Source: Clostridia bacterium (GTDB lineage Bacteria; Bacillota; Clostridia; Oscillospirales; Acutalibacteraceae). From it: a stretch of DNA of 7,184 bases. The notes under the pieces were generated by a model. That model was not told the origin of the DNA. It worked only from the letters and a program-made list of their open reading frames with translations, and made no database searches. The stretch spans positions 1 to 7,184 of the forward strand of contig CAAGND010000137.1 of the NCBI GenBank assembly GCA_900771185.1, written 5' to 3'. Positions 1-4,623 of this stretch are shown here, one piece after another; positions within the stretch are counted from its first letter, which is position 1; each line of letters opens with the position of its first letter. A program made the translations under genes and the position numbers.

Positions 1-5
1 CTATG

Positions 6-39
6 GTGACTGGAGTTCAGACGTGTGCTCTTCCGATCT
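6..39 (+). other. Illumina TruSeq adapter / index-primer sequence (artefact)
   Basis: These 34 bases match the Illumina multiplexing (read 2 / index) primer, ending in the universal GCTCTTCCGATCT that abuts the insert. Bases 1-5 would then be index or primer remnant. This is library-construction sequence, not genome. Its orientation (adapter 5', insert following) is what remains when a read that ran through a short insert is assembled at a contig end without trimming. Confidence 0.97.
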
Positions 40-40
40 T

Positions 41-178
41 GATTTAAAACGAGTGATTTTAGCCAAAGATAGACAAGAAGTTCGTCAGACGGCACAAGCA
101 AGCGGCTTATATTTGTATCATGTATTTTATGACGAAATTCCACAAAAATATCGTCAAGACCAAGGATTAATGATATGA
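41..178 (+). CDS. truA: C-terminal fragment of a TruA-like tRNA pseudouridine synthase (likely foreign to this contig)
   Basis: An open frame entering from the adapter junction encodes 45 residues and stops at TGA 176-178. The stretch AKDRQEVRQTAQASGLYLY (residues 8-26) resembles the C-terminal end of TruA enzymes, where a DR...TA...GLYL segment forms the last strand before the end of the protein. TruA makes pseudouridine at positions 38-40 of tRNA anticodon arms. No catalytic residue lies in this fragment, so the call rests on the C-terminal pattern alone. The DNA is visibly more AT-rich than the rest of the window and lies on the opposite strand from every native gene, directly behind a sequencing adapter, so it probably comes from another organism. 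The gene symbol is tentative. Confidence 0.45.
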   Translation, partial: DLKRVILAKDRQEVRQTAQASGLYLYHVFYDEIPQKYRQDQGLMI

Positions 179-217
179 TTAGAATAAATGTAAGTGCTTT
201 TTCAGGAGGTAAGTAAA

Positions 218-238
218 ATGAAAAAGAGACTTGTTTAC
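218..238 (+). CDS. First codons of a second gene in the chimeric segment, truncated at the junction
   Basis: A strong Shine-Dalgarno AGGAGG (204-209) sits 8 nt before an ATG at 218. The frame reads MKKRLVY and then continues hydrophobically, like the start of a signal peptide or lipoprotein. The frame stays open to 394, but from about 239 onward it is antisense to the conserved C-terminus of the MFS gene, so only roughly the first seven codons can be attributed to this gene. The exact breakpoint cannot be read from the sequence; I place it between about 220 and 245. It lies 39 nt after the truA-like stop, consistent with a short operon in the source organism. Confidence 0.4.
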
Positions 239-1435
239 TTATTTTCGGTTTGTTTTGAGCTTTGGCATTATAAAATCAAATATAAGCACTATCAGGCTCA
301 AAACTGCGGGGAACACAATGGCGCAGAGTATGCCTATTTTCAGATTATCGTCGAAACGGCTCGCCATCATGCCCGCAAAGGTGGGACCTCCTGAACAGCC
401 GAGATCGCCGCACAGAGCAAGCAGAGCAAACATGGCAGTTCCTCCGCCTTTTATGGACGCTGACGCTTTGCTGAAAGTGCCAGGCCACATAATACCTACG
501 GACAGGCCGCACAGCGCAACACCGCAAAGCCCCAGAACGGGCGAATTTGTCAGCGTTATGATTAAATATGAGAGAATACAGAGCACACCGCTCCCAAGCA
601 TGATGGAATCCAGCTTTATCCTGCCGCCGAATTTCCCGTATATTAGCCTTGAAAGTCCCATAAGCACCGAGAAGAGCATAGGACCCGTCAGGTCACCTAT
701 TGTTTTTGAGACGCCGAGTCCTCGCTCCGCAAAGGTTGACGCCCACTGACTGACCGCCTGTTCACTTGCCCCGGAGCACAGCATGAGCAGCATAAAAATC
801 CAGAACATTTTGTTTTTGAAAAGCTCTTTTATCGAAAGTCCCTTTTCTCCGTCCTCAATCAGCGGAGCTATCGGCACTTTGGAGAACACAAACGCATTTG
901 CGAGCGGCACAGCCGCCCACATTAGAGCGAGATATCTCCAGCTGCGTGTTCCGAAAAGCGCGAAGAACAGAGTTGACAGTCCCACTACCGCAACACTGCC
1001 CCAACAATAAAACGAGTGCAACAGGCTCATAGCCTGCTCCTTGTTATCGGTCGGGCACGCCTCCACTATGGGACTGACCAGCACTTCGAGCAGTCCGCCG
1101 CCTACGGCATAGCACATCACTGATATCAGAAGTCCCGCAAACGGCGAGGACATTATCTCCGGAAGGACGGTCATGAGCACAAGTCCCGCCGCCGCAAACA
1201 CATGGGCGGCAACTATACTGACTCTGTATCCGATTTTGTCAATAAAAAAAGCGGAGACAAAATCCACAGTGAGCTGCAGGGCAAAGTTCACCGTTATAAG
1301 TACTGTTATCTGTGAAAGCGGTATGCCGTACTGCGCTTGAAATGTGAGAAACAGCAGCGGCGCGAAATTGTTCACTATCGCCTGCACGACATATCCTACA
1401 AAGCAGGCACGGACTGTGTGTTTATACTGAAGCAA
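239..1435 (-). CDS. Major facilitator superfamily (MFS) transporter
   Basis: This 398-residue, strongly hydrophobic protein has the length and spacing of about 12 transmembrane helices typical of MFS secondary transporters in the cytoplasmic membrane. Residues 66-71 (DKIGYR) sit in the loop after helix 2, where MFS proteins carry motif A. A second conserved-looking block at 123-146 includes PTDNKEQAMSLLHSFYCWG. The N-terminus (YKHTVRACFVGYVVQAIVNN) and the PTDNK...HSFYCWG block resemble a group of clostridial MFS permeases usually annotated without a substrate. The start is TTG at 1435: an in-frame TAA lies eight codons upstream, no ATG or GTG lies between, and GGGGGAG stands 5 nt before the TTG. 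Substrate is unknown; a sugar is plausible from the glycosidases nearby, but that is inference. The last one or two codons lie close to the chimeric junction. Confidence 0.9.
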   Translation of the reverse strand: MLQYKHTVRACFVGYVVQAIVNNFAPLLFLTFQAQYGIPLSQITVLITVNFALQLTVDFVSAFFIDKIGYRVSIVAAHVFAAAGLVLMTVLPEIMSSPFAGLLISVMCYAVGGGLLEVLVSPIVEACPTDNKEQAMSLLHSFYCWGSVAVVGLSTLFFALFGTRSWRYLALMWAAVPLANAFVFSKVPIAPLIEDGEKGLSIKELFKNKMFWIFMLLMLCSGASEQAVSQWASTFAERGLGVSKTIGDLTGPMLFSVLMGLSRLIYGKFGGRIKLDSIMLGSGVLCILSYLIITLTNSPVLGLCGVALCGLSVGIMWPGTFSKASASIKGGGTAMFALLALCGDLGCSGGPTFAGMMASRFDDNLKIGILCAIVFPAVLSLIVLIFDFIMPKLKTNRK

Positions 1436-1473
1436 ACGAACTCCCCCATCTGTCGCTTAAAATGAGCACGACA

Positions 1474-1482
1474 ATTCTATCA
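1474..1482 (-). promoter_or_regulatory. Extended -10 promoter for the MFS transporter
   Basis: On the minus strand this reads TGATAGAAT, a TGn extended -10 with hexamer TAGAAT (one mismatch to TATAAT). No good -35 stands 16-18 nt upstream, as is tolerated for extended -10 promoters. The start site would fall near 1467, giving an untranslated leader of about 30 nt before the TTG at 1435. The strong terminator upstream (1544-1581) means the gene needs its own promoter. Confidence 0.45.
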
Positions 1483-1543
1483 CAAATTGAGGTAAAAAGC
1501 CATAAGGATTTAACCGGAGCAACAATCGCTGACCGCGCTTTAT

Positions 1544-1581
1544 AAAAAATGAAGTCAAGTCTTTCGACTTGACTTCATTTT
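1544..1581 (-). terminator. Rho-independent terminator of the tRNA-Asp/tRNA-Thr operon
   Basis: A perfect 16-bp inverted repeat (arms 1546-1561 and 1566-1581, loop TTTC on the plus strand, GAAA in the RNA) is followed on the minus strand by six consecutive T residues (1544-1549). The base of the stem touches the encoded CCA of tRNA-Thr, so the hairpin starts immediately at the tRNA 3' end, which may also guide 3' processing. Confidence 0.92.
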
Positions 1582-1656
1582 GGAGCTGCTAACCAGATTC
1601 GAACTGGTGACCTCATCCTTACCAAGGATGTGCTCTGCCACCTGAGCCATAGCAGC
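1581..1656 (-). tRNA. tRNA-Thr (anticodon GGT)
   Basis: The 76-nt gene folds into a full cloverleaf. The acceptor GCTGCTA pairs perfectly with TAGCAGC, the D stem is GCTC/GAGC, the anticodon stem CATCC/GGATG holds loop TTGGTAA with anticodon GGT, and the T arm is ACCAG-TTCGAAT-CTGGT. The discriminator base is T and CCA is encoded (1581-1583). It reads ACC/ACU codons. It is the second gene of a two-tRNA unit, 3 nt behind tRNA-Asp. Confidence 0.97.
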
Positions 1657-1659
1657 AAA

Positions 1660-1736
1660 TGGCGACCCGGAACGGGCTCGAACCGTCGACCTCTAGCGTG
1701 ACAGGCTAGCGTTCTAACCAGCTGAACTACCGGGCC
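1660..1736 (-). tRNA. tRNA-Asp (anticodon GTC)
   Basis: The 77-nt gene has acceptor GGCCCGG pairing with CCGGGTC (one G-T), anticodon stem CTAGC/GCTAG around CTGTCAC (anticodon GTC), T arm GACGG-TTCGAGC-CCGTT, discriminator G as expected for tRNA-Asp, and encoded CCA (1660-1662). It reads GAC/GAU and is the first gene of the unit; the two tRNAs are separated only by three bases (1657-1659), so they must be cut from one precursor. Confidence 0.97.
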
Positions 1737-1740
1737 ATTT

Positions 1741-1766
1741 GTGCATTCGGTCAGCACCGAACGCAC
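1741..1766 (-). repeat. Dyad at the start site of the tRNA operon
   Basis: An 11-bp inverted repeat (arms 1741-1751 and 1756-1766, one G-T pair when read as minus-strand RNA, 4-nt loop) abuts the -10 box and spans the expected transcription start. RNA starting near 1760 would still form a 6-bp hairpin (TTCGGT/ACCGAA) just before tRNA-Asp. It has no T-tract, so it is not a terminator. It may be an operator or a 5' leader hairpin; the role is unknown. Confidence 0.6.
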
Positions 1767-1772
1767 ATTATA
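1767..1772 (-). promoter_or_regulatory. -10 box of the tRNA operon promoter
   Basis: The minus strand carries a perfect TATAAT 31 nt upstream of tRNA-Asp. The best upstream match to a -35 is TTGCAA, but the spacing is 20 nt, longer than the usual 16-18, so the -35 assignment is uncertain. Expected start site is near 1760. Confidence 0.55.
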
Positions 1773-1809
1773 ATAACATATCGTTTGATTTTTTGCAATA
1801 CCTTTATTC

Positions 1810-1848
1810 AAAAAATATTCAAAATACTTCAGGGTATGTATACCTGAA
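1810..1848 (-). terminator. Weak candidate terminator behind the unknown membrane protein
   Basis: Just after the stop at 1852, minus-strand bases 1848-1828 can form an 8-bp stem (TTCAGG/CCTGAA core plus two pairs around a bulged C) with a TACA loop. It is followed by TTTT at 1821-1824 and TTTTTT at 1810-1815. The stem is short and the longer T-run is about 12 nt away, so the call is tentative. Confidence 0.4.
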
Positions 1849-1851
1849 AAT

Positions 1852-3282
1852 TCACCTCATAAAAAGCAGCAGGCCACAAACATACAGAACAGCTATTTGC
1901 AAAATGAAGAACGGATAAACCGTCACCGCCGAGCCGAGCTGCGCTTTGAGTCCCTTCATACCTCCGCCGTTCTCACGCATAAGCCTGCGCTTTTCGGGGC
2001 TGAAAGCAAAAACAAATTCCATAGCAAGATACGGCAGGCCGTAAAGCAGCCAGGTGGCCGCGATGTTGAGCCCTCCCGAAACTATCTCAACACCTAAAAG
2101 CACCAGAGCGCTTGCCAGAAGGATTGCACGCACGCATTTTTTATTCTTGTAACCGTCGAGCCGCCCGCCGAACGCGGTCTTTTCAACGGCTACCCAGTAT
2201 ATAACAAAGCCGGATATCAGTTTTCCGGTGTTGACGCTGCCAAGCAGAACCGCCATAAGAGGCAGCAGATAATAGAGCGGACGTTCTATCAAATCAAGGG
2301 TGTGCGAATCTTTGAAAAAGTCACCCTCGACATCACGTTTTTTGGCGTATGCCGCGGCATATTGCAGAACCGAAAGCATAAGCACCGCAAAGGCTGCAAC
2401 TGAAATCCACGGTTCAAAACCGACTGCAGGCGACCAGATGCCCGCAGTCTCTATGCGGTCAATTCGAACCGCCACGCGGTCAAATTTCAGGCAGTAAAGC
2501 AGAGAGATTGCAAACCCGCCGAAAGCACCGAGGACAAACTCCATTATCTTCCAACCGTCAACATACCCTTTTTCGGATAGTGAGCCGAAAATATATCTGC
2601 CGTTTTTGAGCGGTTTTGAGCACAGATCATAGAGTTTTAGCGCTACGACCCAGCCCAACGCTCCGCCGGCCGCACCCGCAAAGCCGAGTATCAGCGCGAG
2701 ATCATCTGACCGCATGCACACAAAGGTGACAAGCAGAATGACTGTGGCGAGGTTTCCTCCCCACTCCTCACGTCTGTCCACAGAAAAGTACATTGTCGGG
2801 AAAACGCCCTTCGCCTTATCGAAAGGATAGTTGAACACCCGCACTCCGAGCAGCTGCGCCACCGGTATAAGCACCGTCATTATAACGATATCATACCACT
2901 TATACATACCCGCCGCCGCGGAAAACATCATGCCCAGAGCCGTTCCGCTCAGACCGAACCACAGCGCGCCCTTGAGGGCAACTCCTATATATCCCTTCAT
3001 ACGGCTGCCGAGACGGCGGTCGGGATGCAGGACAAAACCGAGTGTCTGTCCATATGTCTCCGAGCCGCCGAAGAACATGGAAAGCGCTCCCGCCGCCGCG
3101 AAAAGCCAGAAATTTTGTCGAATAACCTCAGAGCCTGAAAACCATGCAAGCAACAGTCCGAGATATGCCCCCGGCAGCATAGCACCCTTTTCGCCGCCTA
3201 TGACAAGTCCGCGCATACCCCAAGCGTATGACAGCGCAATGGTGGTCAGTGCAACAGTTATCAAAGCAGTACCCCAATCCAT
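1852..3282 (-). CDS. Polytopic membrane protein of unknown function
   Basis: This 476-residue protein is largely hydrophobic, with roughly ten or more predicted membrane spans, so it should sit in the cytoplasmic membrane. I do not recognise a named family. Glycine-rich segments with embedded charges stand out: WGMRGLVIGGEKGAMLPGAY (21-40), FGGSETYGQTLGF (71-83), and GRYIFGSLSEKGYVDGWKIM (228-247). Charges inside hydrophobic surroundings suggest a transport or enzymatic site rather than a simple anchor, but that is inference. I place the start at ATG 3280-3282: GGGGGA stands 9 nt upstream and a well-formed promoter lies 35-63 nt upstream. The frame extends 22 codons further to an ATG at 3348, but that start would lie upstream of the promoter's -10 box. 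It is separated from both neighbours by its own promoter and a possible terminator, so it is probably monocistronic. Confidence 0.88.
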   Translation of the reverse strand: MDWGTALITVALTTIALSYAWGMRGLVIGGEKGAMLPGAYLGLLLAWFSGSEVIRQNFWLFAAAGALSMFFGGSETYGQTLGFVLHPDRRLGSRMKGYIGVALKGALWFGLSGTALGMMFSAAAGMYKWYDIVIMTVLIPVAQLLGVRVFNYPFDKAKGVFPTMYFSVDRREEWGGNLATVILLVTFVCMRSDDLALILGFAGAAGGALGWVVALKLYDLCSKPLKNGRYIFGSLSEKGYVDGWKIMEFVLGAFGGFAISLLYCLKFDRVAVRIDRIETAGIWSPAVGFEPWISVAAFAVLMLSVLQYAAAYAKKRDVEGDFFKDSHTLDLIERPLYYLLPLMAVLLGSVNTGKLISGFVIYWVAVEKTAFGGRLDGYKNKKCVRAILLASALVLLGVEIVSGGLNIAATWLLYGLPYLAMEFVFAFSPEKRRLMRENGGGMKGLKAQLGSAVTVYPFFILQIAVLYVCGLLLFMR

Positions 3283-3316
3283 AAAGATTAGTCCCCCACA
3301 AATAAAGTTCTCAAGT

Positions 3317-3345
3317 ATAATATCACACAAAGGCACAAGAGGCAA
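3317..3345 (-). promoter_or_regulatory. Promoter of the unknown membrane protein
   Basis: On the minus strand a -35 TTGCCT (3340-3345) is separated by exactly 17 nt from TATTAT (3317-3322), which is preceded by TGA to give an extended -10 (TGATATTAT). The start site would be near 3310 and the leader about 28 nt. This promoter rules out the upstream ATG at 3348 as translation start. Confidence 0.65.
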
Positions 3346-3471
3346 CAAAAATTATGCCCACCACACTATCCGATATTTTCTCAAAAAGCTCTCAAGCGCT
3401 TATTCTAATTAAAAAATACATATTTTTACAACTTTTCAATTTATTCATCACTGCACTCGGTCATAAATTTT

Positions 3472-4179
3472 TCACATATGTTCTATTTTTTTTGCTCTGA
3501 GCAAAACTGTTGTGCCGCTTTGCCAAAGCTTTTCAACCTTTTTAAATCCGGCGGATTTAAGCATTTTAATCTGATTTTTCAGGGTACAGGGAGTATCAAA
3601 ATGATACTCCAAGCCGTTGTCAAGCCCCTGAGAACTGACGAGACGGTCATATTCTCTGAACAACTCCCGTTCGCGGCGGCGGTTTATAAATTCATTTTTG
3701 CCGGCAAGCATATAGTCGCACTCGATATATATCCCGCCTTTTCTGACGGATTCATATACACGCCTGTAGAGTGCGGTTTTGACTTCATGCGTATAATGAT
3801 GAAGCGTCATAACGGACAGCACCGCATCAAAACTTTCCGGCTTATAATCATAATTGAAATAGCTCATATTAAGGAGCGTTACGTCCTTTTGAGGATATTT
3901 TTCTCTAATTTTAGCCATCATGTCGGCGGCTATATCAATACCTGTCACCCGCATATCCGGGAAGCGCCTGAATATGGCCTCAAGCTCCAGCCCCGTGCCG
4001 ATACCGATATCGAGCAGATTTCCTGTGCCTTCAGGCAGAAAGTCCGCGACAACGCGCTTGCTTTCGGCTCCGTCTTTTATCATTGAGATGTGAACCTCAT
4101 CATAAGATTCGCTGCGTTTGTTGAAGAATGCTGACATCTCCTCAAGCTGTATATTTTTTAATTCATTGCTTTTTCGCAT
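3472..4179 (-). CDS. Class I SAM-dependent methyltransferase
   Basis: The 235-residue protein has the Rossmann-type methyltransferase core. Motif I is LLDIGIGTGLE (55-65), which binds S-adenosylmethionine. An acidic residue at the end of strand 2 (D82 in GIDIA) should hold the ribose hydroxyls. FDAVLSVMTLHHYTH (117-131) covers strand 4, and VRKGGIYIECDYML (145-158) covers strand 5. It is soluble and cytosolic. The C-terminal ~75 residues, including HFDTP and a final LLRAK strand, would form the substrate-facing part, but the substrate cannot be read from the sequence. The start is ATG 4177-4179 with AAGGGTGG 5 nt upstream. The frame continues upstream to 4284, but that extension would run through an intrinsic terminator. 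It follows a ~200-nt structured leader with two terminators, so its expression is probably conditional. No convincing terminator was seen behind it. Confidence 0.9.
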   Translation of the reverse strand: MRKSNELKNIQLEEMSAFFNKRSESYDEVHISMIKDGAESKRVVADFLPEGTGNLLDIGIGTGLELEAIFRRFPDMRVTGIDIAADMMAKIREKYPQKDVTLLNMSYFNYDYKPESFDAVLSVMTLHHYTHEVKTALYRRVYESVRKGGIYIECDYMLAGKNEFINRRRERELFREYDRLVSSQGLDNGLEYHFDTPCTLKNQIKMLKSAGFKKVEKLWQSGTTVLLRAKKIEHM

Positions 4180-4194
4180 TTTAACCACCCTTTC

Positions 4195-4234
4195 AAAAAT
4201 AAAAATTGCCCTGCTTCCTTGCCGAAAACAGGGC
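4195..4234 (-). terminator. Second leader terminator, directly before the methyltransferase RBS
   Basis: GCCCTGTTTTC pairs with GGAAGCAGGGC (11 bp with two G-U pairs, stem 4208-4234, loop GGCAA), followed on the minus strand by AATTTTTATTTTT. The end of the U-run lies about 15 nt from the ATG at 4179, a typical position for a regulatory terminator. Confidence 0.85.
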
Positions 4235-4238
4235 GTAA

Positions 4239-4275
4239 TGCATCCAAAATAGCGCGCTTTGCCGCAGGGGATGCA
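4239..4275 (-). repeat. Middle hairpin of the leader
   Basis: TGCATCC and GGATGCA form a perfect 7-bp stem (4239-4245 with 4269-4275) between the two terminators. Its 5' arm is also a possible partner of 4363-4371, and the adjoining CCCTGC (4264-4269) can pair with the 3' arm of the second terminator (4209-4214). Confidence 0.6.
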
Positions 4276-4353
4276 AAAAAACAACCTGTTATTCCGACAG
4301 CGAAGCTGCGCCCGCGGAGCGGACGTGTCACTAAAAATCGGAACAATCAGGTT
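4275..4353 (-). terminator. First leader terminator (branched hairpin plus U7)
   Basis: AACCTG (4348-4353) pairs with CAGGTT (4283-4288) and TTGTTCCGA with TCGGAATAA next to it, giving 15 bp with one bulged A and one G-U. The apical part can hold two small hairpins, GTCCGC-TCC-GCGGGC and CAGC-TTC-GCTG. The stem is followed on the minus strand by G and seven T (4275-4281). This has the form of an intrinsic terminator about 100 nt before the methyltransferase start. Confidence 0.75.
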
Positions 4354-4378
4354 ATCTAATCATTTTGCACCTCGTCAT
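4352..4378 (-). CDS. Putative leader micro-ORF
   Basis: Two nested start codons share the stop TAA at 4352-4354: an 8-codon version (MTRCKMIR, from 4378) and a 3-codon version (MIR, from 4363). The short version has GAGGTG 4 nt upstream as a ribosome binding site; the long one would begin almost at the RNA 5' end with no room for one. The last two bases of the stop codon are the first two bases of the 5' arm of the first terminator, so a ribosome stalled there would cover that arm. Translation is not proven; ORFs this short occur by chance. Confidence 0.35.
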   Translation of the reverse strand: MTRCKMIR

Positions 4379-4388
4379 ATTTTTTGTT

Positions 4389-4417
4389 ATCGTATCATAA
4401 ATCAGAAAAAAAGTCAA
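4389..4417 (-). promoter_or_regulatory. Promoter of the methyltransferase leader
   Basis: On the minus strand TTGACT (-35, 4412-4417, one mismatch to consensus) is followed after exactly 17 nt by TACGAT (4389-4394), preceded by TGA as an extended -10. The start site should fall near 4381, immediately upstream of the micro-ORF and the hairpins. Confidence 0.7.
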
Positions 4418-4503
4418 ATATTTCCTCAAAAGGCAGAAATTCTACGTTGCGCAGACATAATCTACGAAAAGTGAGTTGAAAAAAAGTATCTGTGTGAAGT
4501 AGA

Positions 4504-4529
4504 CTTTTCTTGCATCAAAGCAGGAAAAG
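4504..4529. repeat. 10-bp inverted repeat in the gene-free stretch
   Basis: CTTTTCTTGC and GCAGGAAAAG pair over 10 bp (one G-T) around ATCAAA. It has no T-run on either side, so it is not a terminator. It lies 25 nt from the larger structured element at 4555-4619. The rest of 4418-4500 holds only AT-rich sequence and a short tctacg direct repeat (4441-4446 and 4461-4466); I see no gene there. Confidence 0.6.
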
Positions 4530-4554
4530 CTGAGAATTATTTAAGTAATCAAAC

Positions 4555-4619
4555 AAGTCCCGGAAAACAGAGCGGCAAGGTGAGAAGACAACGCTCTTAA
4601 TCTGGGACTTTTTACTTTT
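4555..4619. terminator. Compound hairpin behind GH18; operon terminator or end of a plus-strand RNA
   Basis: The outer stem AAGTCCC/GGGACTT (4555-4561 with 4604-4610) encloses internal loops and an inner stem AGAGCG/CGCTCT (4569-4574 with 4592-4597) with a 17-nt loop. It begins 13 nt after the GH18 stop on the minus strand, the usual place for a terminator of the GH2-phosphoesterase-GH18 operon. However the better T-tract (TTTTTACTTTT, 4609-4619) belongs to the plus strand; the minus strand offers only GTTTGATT. It may act in both directions. Confidence 0.55.
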
Positions 4620-4623
4620 CTAA

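Larger units (their letters stand above)
4180..4381 (-). ncRNA. Structured 5' leader (candidate attenuator/riboswitch) of the methyltransferase
   Basis: From the expected start near 4381 to the ATG at 4179 the leader contains, in order: a short ORF, a 71-nt hairpin followed by seven U residues, a 7-bp hairpin, and a second terminator directly before the ribosome binding site. Segment 4363-4371 (GGTGCAAAA in the RNA) can pair over 9 bp with 4270-4278, which overlaps the U-run of the first terminator and the 5' arm of the middle hairpin. These pairings exclude each other, which is the mark of a switching leader. By eye it does not show the conserved cores of SAM-I, T-box, lysine, THF, cobalamin, TPP or ZTP elements. 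Confidence 0.7.

Noticed and set aside
231..749. A 172-codon plus-strand open frame at the left end.
   Set aside because: It is antisense to the MFS transmembrane helices, and its beginning falls in the chimeric junction.
1575..1811. A 78-codon minus-strand frame across the tRNA genes.
   Set aside because: It consists of the two tRNA sequences read as protein.
2831..3412. A 193-codon plus-strand open frame, and a 202-codon one at 3478-4086.
   Set aside because: Both are antisense shadows of well-supported minus-strand genes and have no domain-like composition; their proteins show no recognisable motif.
3375..3471. A possible terminator behind the methyltransferase (AAGC...GCTTTTT near 3380-3400).
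   Set aside because: The stem is only about 4 bp, and the surrounding sequence is merely AT-rich; too weak to annotate.
4177..4192. AGGGTGG before the methyltransferase as the T-box signature (AGGGTGGnACCGCG).
   Set aside because: It lies downstream of the terminator, lacks the following ACCGCG, and simply serves as the ribosome binding site.
4158..4346. A 62-codon minus-strand frame across the leader, and the 35-codon upstream extension of the methyltransferase to 4284.
   Set aside because: Both run through an intrinsic terminator and its stem arms. The methyltransferase has a clear RBS at its internal ATG (4179), and its family-like sequence begins only after it.
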